Of a stretch of DNA of 64,000 nucleotides, positions 1-8,330 are shown piece by piece. Source of the DNA: JAEZBP01 sp963832725 (lineage in GTDB: Bacteria > Myxococcota_A > Polyangia > Polyangiales > Sandaracinaceae). Location of the stretch: NCBI GenBank assembly GCA_963832725.1, contig CAWHVG010000007.1, forward strand, positions 310,001-374,000, given 5' to 3'. Under the pieces are notes generated by a model. The model was not told the DNA's origin, made no database searches, and saw only the letters and a program-made list of their open reading frames with translations. A program made the position numbers and the translations under genes. Numbering within the stretch: the stretch's first letter is position 1; every line of letters starts with the position of its first letter.

Positions 1-1
1 C

Positions 2-820
2 GACGGCTTCAGCGGTACGGTGGATCACCTCGGCCCGATCGGCGCCTCGGCCTACGACCTCGCCGTCTTCTTGGAGGCGGTCGCCGGTGCCGACCCGGAG
101 GATCCGCTCACCCACCAGACGCCCGCCGTCGCGCCGGGCGAGCTGGTGAGCGCGGTCGCTCGAGGTGTGCGCGGGCTGCGCATCGGCGTCCTGGAGCGGG
201 AGATCGACGACGCGGCGCCGGAGGTGGCCCAGGCCTGCCGCGAAGCGCTCCGCGCGCTGGAGTCGGAGGGTGCCGAGCTGGTCACGGTCGACCTCCCGCT
301 CGCGCCGCACGCGCCGGGCATCGGATATTTGACCATCGGCCTCGAGACCTACACCGCGCTCCTCGACGCGCGCCGGCACCACTTCGACGAGATGGGGCTC
401 GACCTGCAGCTCCTCTGCCGGGTGATGAGCGCCATGCGGGCGGACGACTACCTCGACGCGCAGTGTCTGCGGGCGACGCTGCGCCTGCAGGCCGCGGAGC
501 TCCTGCGGGAGGTGGACGTGCTCGCGCTCCCGACCACCGTGAACGTGGCGCCTCCGGTCAGCGATGCGGACATGAGCCTCGGTTTCGCCGACACGCCGGC
601 CATCGGGGACGCGTGCCGCTACGCGTTCCTCGGCAACCTGACCGGCTTGCCCGCGGGCACGGCGCCGGTGGGAAGCGGCGAGGCGGGGCTGCCGGTCGGG
701 CTGCAGATCATGGGTGACGCCTTCGACGAGGGCACGGTGCTCTCGGTCCTCGCTCACCTCGAGCGCATCGGCGTCGCAGAAGTCCGCGCGCCCCGGATCC
801 CGGTCCACCCGCTGGGCTGA
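2..820 (+). CDS. Amidase signature family protein, 3' part (5' end outside window)
   Basis: This is the C-terminal ~272 residues of an amidase-signature hydrolase (the GatA/indoleacetamide hydrolase/allophanate hydrolase fold). The reading frame is already open at base 2, with DGFSGTVDHLGPIG followed by the AYDLAVFLEAVAG helix, which matches the conserved stretch after the catalytic Ser-cisSer-Lys core. Near the C-terminus GLPVGLQIMGD and the following FDEGTVL are the usual family ending. The catalytic Lys and both Ser lie upstream of the window, so activity and substrate cannot be judged. It is more likely a stand-alone amidase than GatA because no gatB or gatC follows; the next gene is on the other strand. 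Confidence 0.85.
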   Translation, partial: DGFSGTVDHLGPIGASAYDLAVFLEAVAGADPEDPLTHQTPAVAPGELVSAVARGVRGLRIGVLEREIDDAAPEVAQACREALRALESEGAELVTVDLPLAPHAPGIGYLTIGLETYTALLDARRHHFDEMGLDLQLLCRVMSAMRADDYLDAQCLRATLRLQAAELLREVDVLALPTTVNVAPPVSDADMSLGFADTPAIGDACRYAFLGNLTGLPAGTAPVGSGEAGLPVGLQIMGDAFDEGTVLSVLAHLERIGVAEVRAPRIPVHPLG

Positions 821-907
821 GCGCGCCGTTCGCCGTGCATTTCCAAGCGGACGAGCAGATGACTCGACCCGTGATCGCCGCCGTCGAGATTATCGGGATA
901 CGGCGCA

Positions 908-2392
908 TCAGAAGATGCCGAGGCGGAGCGTGATCCGATGTGCGGTCGCGTCGATGCTCTCCACGTCGAAGAGGACCGTGTAGGCCAACGTCAAAGGCCC
1001 GTAGGTCGCTCGCAGGGTCAGCAGCGGTCGGGTCAGGATCCGGTCGCTGTCGTGGGTCACCCCGTACGTGCTCACGGCGCAGCGGCTCATCGTCGGATCG
1101 CAGCTCGGATTCGTCAGCATGAGCTCCTGGTTCGTCCGGCTGACGTGGTCGTTGCCGACCGAGATGCCGCCCGCCAGCTCGAAGAAGATCGGGAAGCCGT
1201 CGATGCGCAGCCGGTAGCCGACGTCCGCTTCGGCCGCGAAGCGATTGCCGCCGAGCTGGGTTCCGCCGTCCGCCAGCGTCTGCGGCAGTCGGATGGACGC
1301 GATCCCGCGTAGTGTGGCCACGAACTGGTCGAAGACCGCTCCCCAGAGTGCGAGCTGCAGCCCCACGAAGTGCGATGGGTAGGGCCCGGCGATCGTGTAG
1401 CTGAGCCCGACGTCGAACCCGAACTGAAAGGGATCGCGTGGATCGCCCGCGTCGCGCGGCGTCTCGTGACTGAGCGCGACGAGGTGCTCGACCGGCACCG
1501 CGAGCCCGACGGACGAGCCCCGCGGTACCGCGAACGTCACGCCCACCACCCGACCGTGGCGGTCGAGGAGGGGCCCGCCCGAGCTTCCCGGCGACACCAG
1601 CGCGTCGTGTACCAGTCGGTCGAGGGTGCGCTCGGCCACGATGCCGCGCGTCACGGCCAGGTCGTAGGCGCCGTCTCCCTCCGGGCCGACCGGGAAGCCC
1701 ACGCTGACCACCTCGGCGCCGACCGGCACCCGATCCAGGTCGGGCAACAAGGGAGGAACGCGCGCCGCTGCCGGCCCCGAGAGCTCCACCAGCGCGATGT
1801 CGTGCTCGTCGCTCATCGCCACCACCCGCACCGGGGCAATCGTTCCGTCGGCGAGCTCGGCGGCGAGACCGCGCGGGCAGGTCACGACGTGGCGTGCGGT
1901 GGCCACCCGGCCGGGCGGGCCGAAGCCGAACCCTGTGCCGTAGCGCTCGCCCTGGCAGCGCAGCACGACGAACGAGGAGCGGTGCCGGCGGTAGAGCGCG
2001 CCGGCGTCGATGGGGCCTGGCTCCGCGCAGCGCTCGCTCGGTTCGGCCGCGGGCTCTTCCGGGCGCGGCTCGTCGCGCTCGTTCGCCGTGTGCGTGCGGT
2101 CCGGATCGGTCGGTTCGGACGCGCGGTATTGGTGGCGTGGCTCGTTCGCCGTGTGCGTACGGTCCGGGTCGGTCGGTTCGGGCGCGCGGTATTGGTGGCG
2201 TGGCTCGTTCGCCGTGTGCGCGCCGTCCGGCTCGGCGCTCACTTCGGAGTCGGCGCTCGGCGCTCCGTCGACGCCTTGCTGTGCGCGCGCCGTGCCCGAG
2301 AGCGCCAGCAGCGCGCCGGCGCAGACGACCTGCATCGCCGACACGGTGCGGCGTCGGACTCCCGCGTCGAGCTGTCTCGGGGCGCACCTCAT
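908..2392 (-). CDS. Secreted trypsin-like serine protease joined to a C-terminal barrel-like domain
   Basis: A 494-residue protein. A signal peptide (about residues 20-38, ending TARAQ) is followed by a low-complexity linker of 21-residue repeats with core EPTDPDRTHTAN (about 58-105). A trypsin/DegP-like domain follows with an intact triad: His168 in ATARHVV, Asp198 in DEHDIALVEL and Ser271 in SPGSSGGP. Residues ~315-494 show alternating hydrophobic/polar strands ending in LRLGIF, with a terminal Phe as in outer-membrane barrels. No PDZ domain is seen. I infer a periplasmic or surface protease carrying its own barrel or barrel-like sensor domain. The ATG at 2392 is the nearest upstream start giving a signal peptide; it lies inside a repeated segment. 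The gene is downstream of tonB on the same strand, so it may be co-expressed with the iron genes. Confidence 0.75.
   Translation of the reverse strand: MRCAPRQLDAGVRRRTVSAMQVVCAGALLALSGTARAQQGVDGAPSADSEVSAEPDGAHTANEPRHQYRAPEPTDPDRTHTANEPRHQYRASEPTDPDRTHTANERDEPRPEEPAAEPSERCAEPGPIDAGALYRRHRSSFVVLRCQGERYGTGFGFGPPGRVATARHVVTCPRGLAAELADGTIAPVRVVAMSDEHDIALVELSGPAAARVPPLLPDLDRVPVGAEVVSVGFPVGPEGDGAYDLAVTRGIVAERTLDRLVHDALVSPGSSGGPLLDRHGRVVGVTFAVPRGSSVGLAVPVEHLVALSHETPRDAGDPRDPFQFGFDVGLSYTIAGPYPSHFVGLQLALWGAVFDQFVATLRGIASIRLPQTLADGGTQLGGNRFAAEADVGYRLRIDGFPIFFELAGGISVGNDHVSRTNQELMLTNPSCDPTMSRCAVSTYGVTHDSDRILTRPLLTLRATYGPLTLAYTVLFDVESIDATAHRITLRLGIF
2077..2224. repeat. 63 bp in-frame tandem repeat in the protease linker
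   Basis: The block starting gttcgccgtg recurs at 2081, 2144 and 2207, a period of 63 bp: two full units plus a partial one. It encodes a 21-residue unit EPRHQYRA(P/S)EPTDPDRTHTAN, so unit number can change without breaking the frame. Confidence 0.9.
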
Positions 2393-2650
2393 GACCAGTC
2401 CCGTCGCCTCCCCGGCGGGATGGGGCCGATCATGGCCCCAACGTCCCTCGACGATACGCCGCATTGTCTCGTCGCGCCGGCCTCGGGCGGCCGCGCTCGC
2501 GCTCCGCGATGTCGAGGTCGTGAACGGAGCACCTCACGACCTGTCCCGTCGCTTCCCCGGCGGCCATCGTCGGTCCCACGGCTCCTCGACGATACGCCGC
2601 ATCGCCTCGTCGCGCCGGCCTCGGGCGGCCGCGCTCGCGCGATCCTGTCG
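2382..2650. repeat. Two direct copies (period 145 bp) of a GC-rich palindrome-centred segment
   Basis: This fills the 345 bp gap between tonB and the protease gene. Copy 1 (about 2382-2510) and copy 2 (about 2527-2640) share the start GMGCACCTCAYGACC, the block TCCCGTCGCYTCCCCGGCGG, the hairpin-like core CTCGACGATACGCCGCAT and the tail GCCGGCCTCGGGCGGCCGCG. Copy 1 contains the protease start codon; in copy 2 the equivalent codon reads GTG. The core resembles the apex of the TA-flanked palindromic elements elsewhere in the window. Confidence 0.8.
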
Positions 2651-2737
2651 CGACATGCCCTCCCGCACGCGTCGCTCCAGCCAGAGCGTCGAGGTGACGT
2701 CGTGTCGGACAGCCGAGCCGCATCGCACCCGCGGGGA

Positions 2738-3661
2738 TCAGCGGAGGACGTAGACCACGGGCACGCGGATCTCGTCCGTGGGATCGAGCCCGGCCAGCTC
2801 GGGCGGCGTAGGCACGCCGCGGAGAGCGCGCGCAGCCTCGAGCGCGGCGTCGTCCAGGAGCGACGAGCCGGAGGTGGCGGCGATGCGGATCCCGAGCACG
2901 TTGCCCGCTCCGCCGATGCGCATCGCCAAGAGCACGCGGCCCTGCAGCCCCTCGCGCAGGGCGGCCCGAGGGTAGCGGACGTGCCCGCGGATCAGCCCCT
3001 CGAGGACGTGGACGTAGCGGCGTCGAGCCCGCCGTCGATCGCGGGGGCTCGGTCCCTGAGGCGCTCCGCCCACGCGGCTTCCGCCTCCCGCGCCTCGGCC
3101 GGCGCCGCCGTGGCCGCCGGGATGACCCGCCGCGGCGGCGAACGCGCCCGGACCGTCGGTGGTCATCGCGCTCGGCGGTCCGGAGCTCGGCCCGAAGACG
3201 TCGTCGATCGAGGGCGGGGCGATCGCCGCCGGAGCCGGCTCGGGTGCGGGCGGCTCGGGGGCGGCCTGAGGAGGAGGCGGTTCGGGCTCGGGCGCGGCCT
3301 GAGGCGTCGGCTCGGGAGCCGGTGGCGGCTCGGGCGTGCGGGCGTGCGGCCGGGGAGGCGGCGGCTCCTCGATCTGCGGCTCCGGTGGCGGCTCGGGCGC
3401 CGGCTGCTCGGGCGCCGGCTGCGCCGCCGGCTCGGGCGTGGGGGCCGGCGCTACAATCTCCATGGCCATCAGCGGGTCGAGCTCCGGCGCGATGCTCCCG
3501 ACCGCGGGGAGCGCCGTCAGCCCGAGCGCGACCAGCGCGTGAGCTCCCAGCGAGACCGCGAGCATCCCGGAAACGGAGAGCCCTACGTAGGGATCCGTCT
3601 CCTTTCGGTCGACACCGACGAGGGACGGTGCGCGGGTCGGGCTGGCGGTCGTTCGTTCCAT
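2738..3661 (-). CDS. TonB family energy-transducing protein
   Basis: A 307-residue TonB-type protein that would couple the proton-motive force to outer-membrane receptors. One N-terminal membrane anchor (about residues 26-50, VSGMLAVSLGAHALVALGL) precedes a long Pro/Glu/Ala-rich periplasm-spanning segment (about 65-150). A Gly/Arg-rich linker follows, then a C-terminal TonB domain with HVRYPRAALREGLQGRVLL and the ending IRVPVVYVL. The start at 3661 was chosen over an upstream in-frame start because a Fur-box-like site lies just upstream of it. No exbB or exbD is visible in the window. It probably serves the receptor encoded at 5.3-8.3 kb. Confidence 0.88.
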   Translation of the reverse strand: MERTTASPTRAPSLVGVDRKETDPYVGLSVSGMLAVSLGAHALVALGLTALPAVGSIAPELDPLMAMEIVAPAPTPEPAAQPAPEQPAPEPPPEPQIEEPPPPRPHARTPEPPPAPEPTPQAAPEPEPPPPQAAPEPPAPEPAPAAIAPPSIDDVFGPSSGPPSAMTTDGPGAFAAAAGHPGGHGGAGRGAGGGSRVGGAPQGPSPRDRRRARRRYVHVLEGLIRGHVRYPRAALREGLQGRVLLAMRIGGAGNVLGIRIAATSGSSLLDDAALEAARALRGVPTPPELAGLDPTDEIRVPVVYVLR

Positions 3662-3679
3662 CGAGAGCGGGCTGCAGAG

Positions 3680-3698
3680 CTGAGAATGAGTATCAGAT
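3680..3698 (-). promoter_or_regulatory. Fur-box-like site upstream of tonB
   Basis: On the minus strand the sequence reads TCTGATACTCATTCTCAG, close to the Fur consensus of repeated NATWAT hexamers. It lies about 20 bp upstream of the chosen tonB start. It resembles the two sites upstream of the imelysin gene at 12.17-12.21 kb. Confidence 0.6.
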
Positions 3699-3801
3699 GC
3701 ACAGAGTGCCCGCTCCCGGCGGAAGATCAAGCGAAACCTTCAGCCGGGCTGCCCGTGAGCGACATTCGACACCGCGAACCCGTCCTCGAACGCGCACGCT
3801 C

Positions 3802-3819
3802 AGCGCCCGCATGGGCGCT
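3802..3819 (-). terminator. Hairpin downstream of the HTTM gene
   Basis: A perfect 7 bp stem AGCGCCC / GGGCGCT with a GCAT loop lies ~140 bp past the HTTM stop codon and before tonB. There is no T tract, so termination is inferred only. The rest of the 300 bp gap (3662-3961) holds the Fur-like site and no gene I can support. Confidence 0.4.
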
Positions 3820-3961
3820 CCAGGGGCGTCGATGACCCGACATCGAGACGGGCGCAGCCGCGAGGAGCGGTGAGGAGTCGCGCCGCCCGCACGGCGCGGC
3901 GAGCTGGACCGGTGAACGGGTCCGGATCGGCAGTCGGAGACCGGAGAGCTCCCGCTGACCG

Positions 3962-5287
3962 TCAGCGGCGAGGATCGTCGGGGGTGAGGACCCAGTCGTA
4001 GCCGAAGACGGTGTCCTCCTCGGCGGCCAGGTCCACCGCCGGGTCGACGAGCCGCCGGTTGGGCCGCCCGTTCGTCGAGACGAAGACGTCGGCGTAGACC
4101 CGAACTCGCTCGCCCTGCCGCTGGTCGCGCAGGTGGTGGGCGTACTGCAGCACCAGGTCCGGCTGGGTGGCCATCATCCGTCGCTGCATGAGCGTCAGAT
4201 CGCGCGGCGCGACCTCCTCGACCCGGCCGTCCGGATGCTGGACGCGGAACGTCGCCACGCCGCCGCGCTCGACGATCATCACGTACCAGGACCAACGGAA
4301 GCCCTGCTCGGTCTCGAGCACGTCGCCGCGGTAGAGGTGGTGCCTCAGCGGCATCGCGATCTGAACGAGCAGCCAGAGCGCCATCGCGCCGAGGGCCAAG
4401 CGACCGATCGGCCGTGACGGAGTGGGCTCTGCCGGATCGGTGCGCCGACGTAGAATTCTACGTGGCCAATCGGGCGCGAAGAAGATCGGAGTCAGGCCGA
4501 TCATGATCCAGGGGAACATCCCGATCGGGAAGAGCTCCCACGTGACCACGTGAAACGTGACTACGGTCAGATAGGCTGCCGCTCGGGTCCGATTCCAGGA
4601 GAGCCAGAACGGAATGGTCAGATCGAATATCGCGCCGGCCCAGCTCATGGCGAGCGCGACCCACCGATAGCCGAGAAGTGGACCGATCACAGGCGCGTCC
4701 GTGCGGGCAGCGAGCCAGATGGACAAAGGCTGCGCGTCGAAGAGCCAGTCCGCGTGTAGCTTGGCGACGCCCGCGAAGAAGTAGACGATGCCGAGCTGCG
4801 CGCGCAGGACGAAGATCGACGCCCACGGCACCGTCTCGTCCAGCGGCGCGCCCCGTCGCCGTGCCCGCCAGGCGTCGAGCGAGGCCACGTTCTGGGCCGG
4901 CACGAACACCAGGAGCGCCGCCACCAGCGTGATGGCGTAGTAGTGGTTGAGGTAGGTGGTGACGTCGAGCAGCTCGACGTATCCGAAGAGCAGGAGCAAA
5001 AGGGCGATCGCGACCCGATAGAAGAGCCCGAGCGCGACCAGCAGCGCTGCCAGCCCGAGCAGCGCGAAGTGCAGGTAGAGCCAGGGTGCCGGCCACGGCC
5101 GCACGAATCCGAAGCCGTAGTAGGTGAAGTGGAAGGAAGGCTCGAGATAGAGCGAGTCGATCCAGCCGCGGGCGGCGAAGCGGATCGTCGCGACCAGCAT
5201 CAGCGTGCCGAACGCGATGCGGAGCGCGGCCAGCGAGTGCCCGGGGACCCGCCGGCCGAACCACGCCGTGACCGCCGCCGCTCTCAC
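3962..5287 (-). CDS. HTTM domain membrane protein (vitamin K-dependent gamma-carboxylase-like)
   Basis: A 441-residue polytopic membrane protein of the HTTM superfamily, the bacterial relatives of vitamin K gamma-glutamyl carboxylase. Seen directly: RRVPGHSLAALRIAFGTLML at the N-terminus, several hydrophobic helices, the LNHYYAITLVAALLVFVPAQ helix, the VYFFAGVAKLHADWLFDAQP segment typical of the family, and a soluble C-terminal region of ~130 residues. Its start lies 8 bp after the stop of the TonB-dependent receptor, so the two are almost certainly co-transcribed in the Fur-box-associated cluster. The reaction is unknown; a role in iron or haem acquisition is inferred from neighbours only. 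Confidence 0.82.
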   Translation of the reverse strand: MRAAAVTAWFGRRVPGHSLAALRIAFGTLMLVATIRFAARGWIDSLYLEPSFHFTYYGFGFVRPWPAPWLYLHFALLGLAALLVALGLFYRVAIALLLLLFGYVELLDVTTYLNHYYAITLVAALLVFVPAQNVASLDAWRARRRGAPLDETVPWASIFVLRAQLGIVYFFAGVAKLHADWLFDAQPLSIWLAARTDAPVIGPLLGYRWVALAMSWAGAIFDLTIPFWLSWNRTRAAAYLTVVTFHVVTWELFPIGMFPWIMIGLTPIFFAPDWPRRILRRRTDPAEPTPSRPIGRLALGAMALWLLVQIAMPLRHHLYRGDVLETEQGFRWSWYVMIVERGGVATFRVQHPDGRVEEVAPRDLTLMQRRMMATQPDLVLQYAHHLRDQRQGERVRVYADVFVSTNGRPNRRLVDPAVDLAAEEDTVFGYDWVLTPDDPRR

Positions 5288-5294
5288 CGTTCTC

Positions 5295-8200
5295 TCAGTA
5301 CGCGAGGCGGACGCCGACGAACGCCTGGCGCGTCATGCCGGGTTGGATCCCGGCCGGGGCGCGGCTGGACACGTAGCGCACGTCGAAGAGGTTCCGCACC
5401 TCGCCGAAGAAAGTCACGTGCCAGGGCTCGTACTCGTAGGCCACGCGCGCGTTGACGATCGCGCGGGCGCCGATGAGGCCGCCGGTGCCGTCGAGCGTCG
5501 CCTCGATCAGGTTGTAGGGATCGGCGTACTGCGCGCTGGTGTAGTTCACCGACACCTGCGCTTCGATGCCGATGGGGTGCGCGAAGTCGATCCGCCCCGA
5601 GAGCGTGTGGGCCGGCACGTAGGGGACGACGTTGCCGCTGATGCCGGGGCCCCAGCCGGAGCCGAAGCGCGCCTCGGCGTAGGTGTAGGCGACGGTCAGC
5701 GGGAGCTCGAACCCGAGCGACGCGGCGGTGGCGAAGTCGAAGCGGGTGCTGGCCTCGACGCCGTAGGAGGTCGAGCTGCCGGAGGGGAGCGAGCCGCCGG
5801 CGGCCGTGGTCGTCGCCGCGCTCGGCGGCAGCACCTGCGTCTCGTAGTCGATGTAGAAGGCGGCGACCTCGTAGCGCAGCCAGCGCGCCGGCTGACCGCG
5901 CGCGCCCCACTCGAAATTCCAGGCCCACTCGGCCTGCAGCGCCAGGTTGCGCGCCCCGCCGGTGAGGGCGTCGCGGACGCCGGGCGGGACGAAGCCGCGG
6001 TGCACGCCGCCGTAGAGCGCGAGCGCGTCGTCGACCTTCACCGTGCCGCTGACGCCCGGGATGAACGCCACCGTGCTCGGCTGGGCGCTCTGTGGCGGGT
6101 CGTAGGTGGTCACCACCGGCGCTTGGTATGCGCCGTCGACGATGCCGCCGGGCTGCGAGATCCCCCGGTCGACGCGGATGGACGAGAACATGCTCTCCAC
6201 CCGGACGCCCGGCGCGATCTCGAGGTGGTGGTCGAAGAACTCGAAGGTCGGCCGAACGTACGCGGCGAGCGCGAGCACGCTGCGGGTCTGCTGGCCCTGG
6301 ATGCTGCCGGTCCGCGCGGTGGGTGACGCGCCGGCGATGTCGAGGTTGTCGCCCTGCTCGTAGTGCAGCCGGACGCCGCCGATGATCTCGCCCGCGACCG
6401 CCCCGGCGTCGTAGTGGGCCGTCACGCGCGGCTCGACGCCGGCGACCGTGTAGCGGCGGTTGCGGCCGACGTTGCTGTTCAGGAAGTAGACGGACGAGCC
6501 GTCGTTGGAAGCATTGTTTTGGCCGACCGTCTGGCCCCAGGGGTCGATGATGCGGTCGTAGCTGACACCGCTGGCGCTCTGGCGGAGGAAGTCCTGCCGC
6601 CACCAATCGCGCGTGGTGAGGTTGAAGTAGCTGGTCGTCGTCAGGGTGACGTCGCGGGTCAGCTCGACCTGATGGGTGACTTGAGAGGCGTAGCGGCGGA
6701 CGGGAAAGCGGTCGTTGCTCGCGAAGTTGTTCAGCACGCCGTTCTGGAACTGGCGTCGTGGTCAGCCCGATGTTCGTGGACGTGCTGTTCTCGTCGTAGA
6801 ACTGGAGCTTCACCCGGAGCTCGCCGGCGTCGTGCAGGTCCAGGTTGAGCCGGCCCATGACGTCGGTCTGCGCGAGCTGCAGGTGGCGCGGCCCCTGAAA
6901 GCGCTGGTGCATCGCCGTGATCAGGAAGCCGACGTCGCCGATGGTGTCGCCGGCCATCGCGTGGCCGAAGTAGTAGCCGTCGGTGCCGATCCGGGCCTGC
7001 CCCGAGACGTGCAACTCGGTGGGCGGCGCCAGGGTGACGAAGTTGATCACGCCGCCGATCGTGCGCGGTCCGTAGATGATCGAGGCTGCGCCGCGGACCA
7101 CTTCCACGCTCCGCATGCGCTCGATGCGCGGCGCCACGTAGAGCTCCGGGTAGTCGTAGGGCATCATCTGGATCGGCACGCCGTCCTCGAGGACCAGCAC
7201 GTTTCGGCTGCGATCGGAGGAGAGGCCGCGAAACCCGATGTTCGGCCGCAGGCCCATGCCTTCTTCGTCGCGCACCTGCACGCCGGGCACGCGGCGGATG
7301 ACGTCGTTCACGCTCAACGGCTGCTGGCGCTCCAGCTCCTGCTGCGAGACGGTGAACGCCGGCACCGGCGCTTCGTCCGGATCGGCGATCCGGCTTCCGA
7401 CGACCACCACGTCGCCGGTCTGCAGGTCGGACCCATCCTCGTCGTCGTAGTCCTCTTCGTCGTCGTAGTCTTCGTCGTAGTCTTCGCCGCCGTTCGCGTC
7501 CTGGGCGTCGGCTTGGCCGTTGCCGTCGGTGCTTCCGTCGTTACCGACGTCGCTTCCGTCGTTACCGGCGGCGCTTCCGTCGTTACCGGCGGCGCTTCCA
7601 TCGTTACCGACGGCGCTTCCATCGTTACCGACGGCGCTTCCATCGTTACCGACGGCGCTTCCGTCGTTGCCGGCGGCGCTTCCATCGTTACCGACGGCGC
7701 TTCCATCGTTGCCGACGGCGCTTCCGTCGTTACCGACGGCGCTTCCATCGTTGCCGACGGCGCTTCCGTCGTCACCGGCGGCGCTTCCGTCGTTACCGGC
7801 GGCGCTTCCATCGTCACCGACGGCGCTTCCGTCGTCACCGACGGCGTTCGCGTCGTTACCGTCGGCGTTCGCGTCGTTGCCGTCGGCGTTCGCGTCGTTG
7901 CCGTCGGCGTTTCTGGCGCTACCGGGGGCCCCGTCGGAGCGAGACGGAGCGTCGCGCTCGCCGACCTGCGCCGCAGCCGGCGCCACGAGGAGTGACGCGA
8001 CGAGCGCGACCAGCCCCGCGCGCCCGACGCAGCCGGAACCGAACGCCCGGCGTAGTTTCTCTGTATCGCGGCGATGTCGGTGCAGGGACCTCGGGGACTC
8101 GCTGCACGAGGCCCGAACGAAGGGAAGGGTGCGCGCTCCCGCGAGCCCGGCAACGGAGCTCGGGGCGGGACTACGAGCACCGAAGGGTCCTTTCTCCGGC

Positions 8201-8319
8201 TGCGGCGCGAGCGTTGCGGGGACCTCGGGCGTTCGGTCGGAGGAGGCCCCAACGAAGCGGGAGGTGCGTGCTCGCACGAAACCGGGAACGGAGCTCGGGC
8301 CGGGACTGCGGGGTGCCAA
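5295..8319 (-). CDS. TonB-dependent outer-membrane receptor, with one frameshift near 6750
   Basis: An iron-type TonB-dependent receptor. A signal peptide (GRAGLVALVASLLVAPAAAQ) is followed by a repeat-rich acidic extension, a TonB-box-like GDVVVVGSR, the plug domain (SVNDVIRRVPGVQVRDEEG, NVLVLEDGVPIQ, VEVVRGAASIIYGPRTIGG) and the barrel ending in VGVRLAY. The plug half (8319 to ~6755) and barrel half (~6745 to 5295) lie in different frames. Removing one base near 6750 gives a continuous TTTP-FQNGVLNNF, so a single extra base explains the break; it may be a sequencing error. The start is uncertain: no ATG, GTG or TTG lies just before the signal peptide, and the only in-frame start is a TTG at 8319, 3 bp after the imelysin stop and inside a repeat. 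Substrate is unknown. Confidence 0.85.
7516..7917. repeat. 21 bp minisatellite in the TonB receptor gene (about 19 units)
   Basis: Tandem 21 bp units (core ggcgcttccatcgttaccgac) encode heptapeptides of the form SAVGNDG, SAAGNDG and NADGNDA, about 19 in a row between the signal peptide and the plug domain. A Asp/Glu/Tyr-rich block (DYDEDYDDEEDYDDEDG) follows. Units differ mostly at third positions and at V/A and N/D. Confidence 0.9.
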
Positions 8320-8330
8320 GCGTCAGTCTC
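8066..8330. repeat. Two direct copies of a ~110 bp segment at the imelysin/receptor junction
   Basis: Two copies (about 8085-8200 and 8218-8317) share cggggacctcggg, a middle block with (c)cgaacgaag, and the ending aacggagctcgg-cgggact. The same ending occurs near 57235 in the element after the vWA gene. The receptor reading frame runs through both copies, lengthening its N-terminus before the signal peptide. Confidence 0.7.

Noticed and set aside
1370..3835. A long plus-strand frame across the protease and tonB genes
   Set aside because: Arg/Ala-rich antisense shadow spanning two well-supported minus-strand genes.
7516..7917. Possible CRISPR array (regular short repeats)
   Set aside because: Repeats are directly adjacent without unique spacers and encode a continuous heptapeptide repeat.
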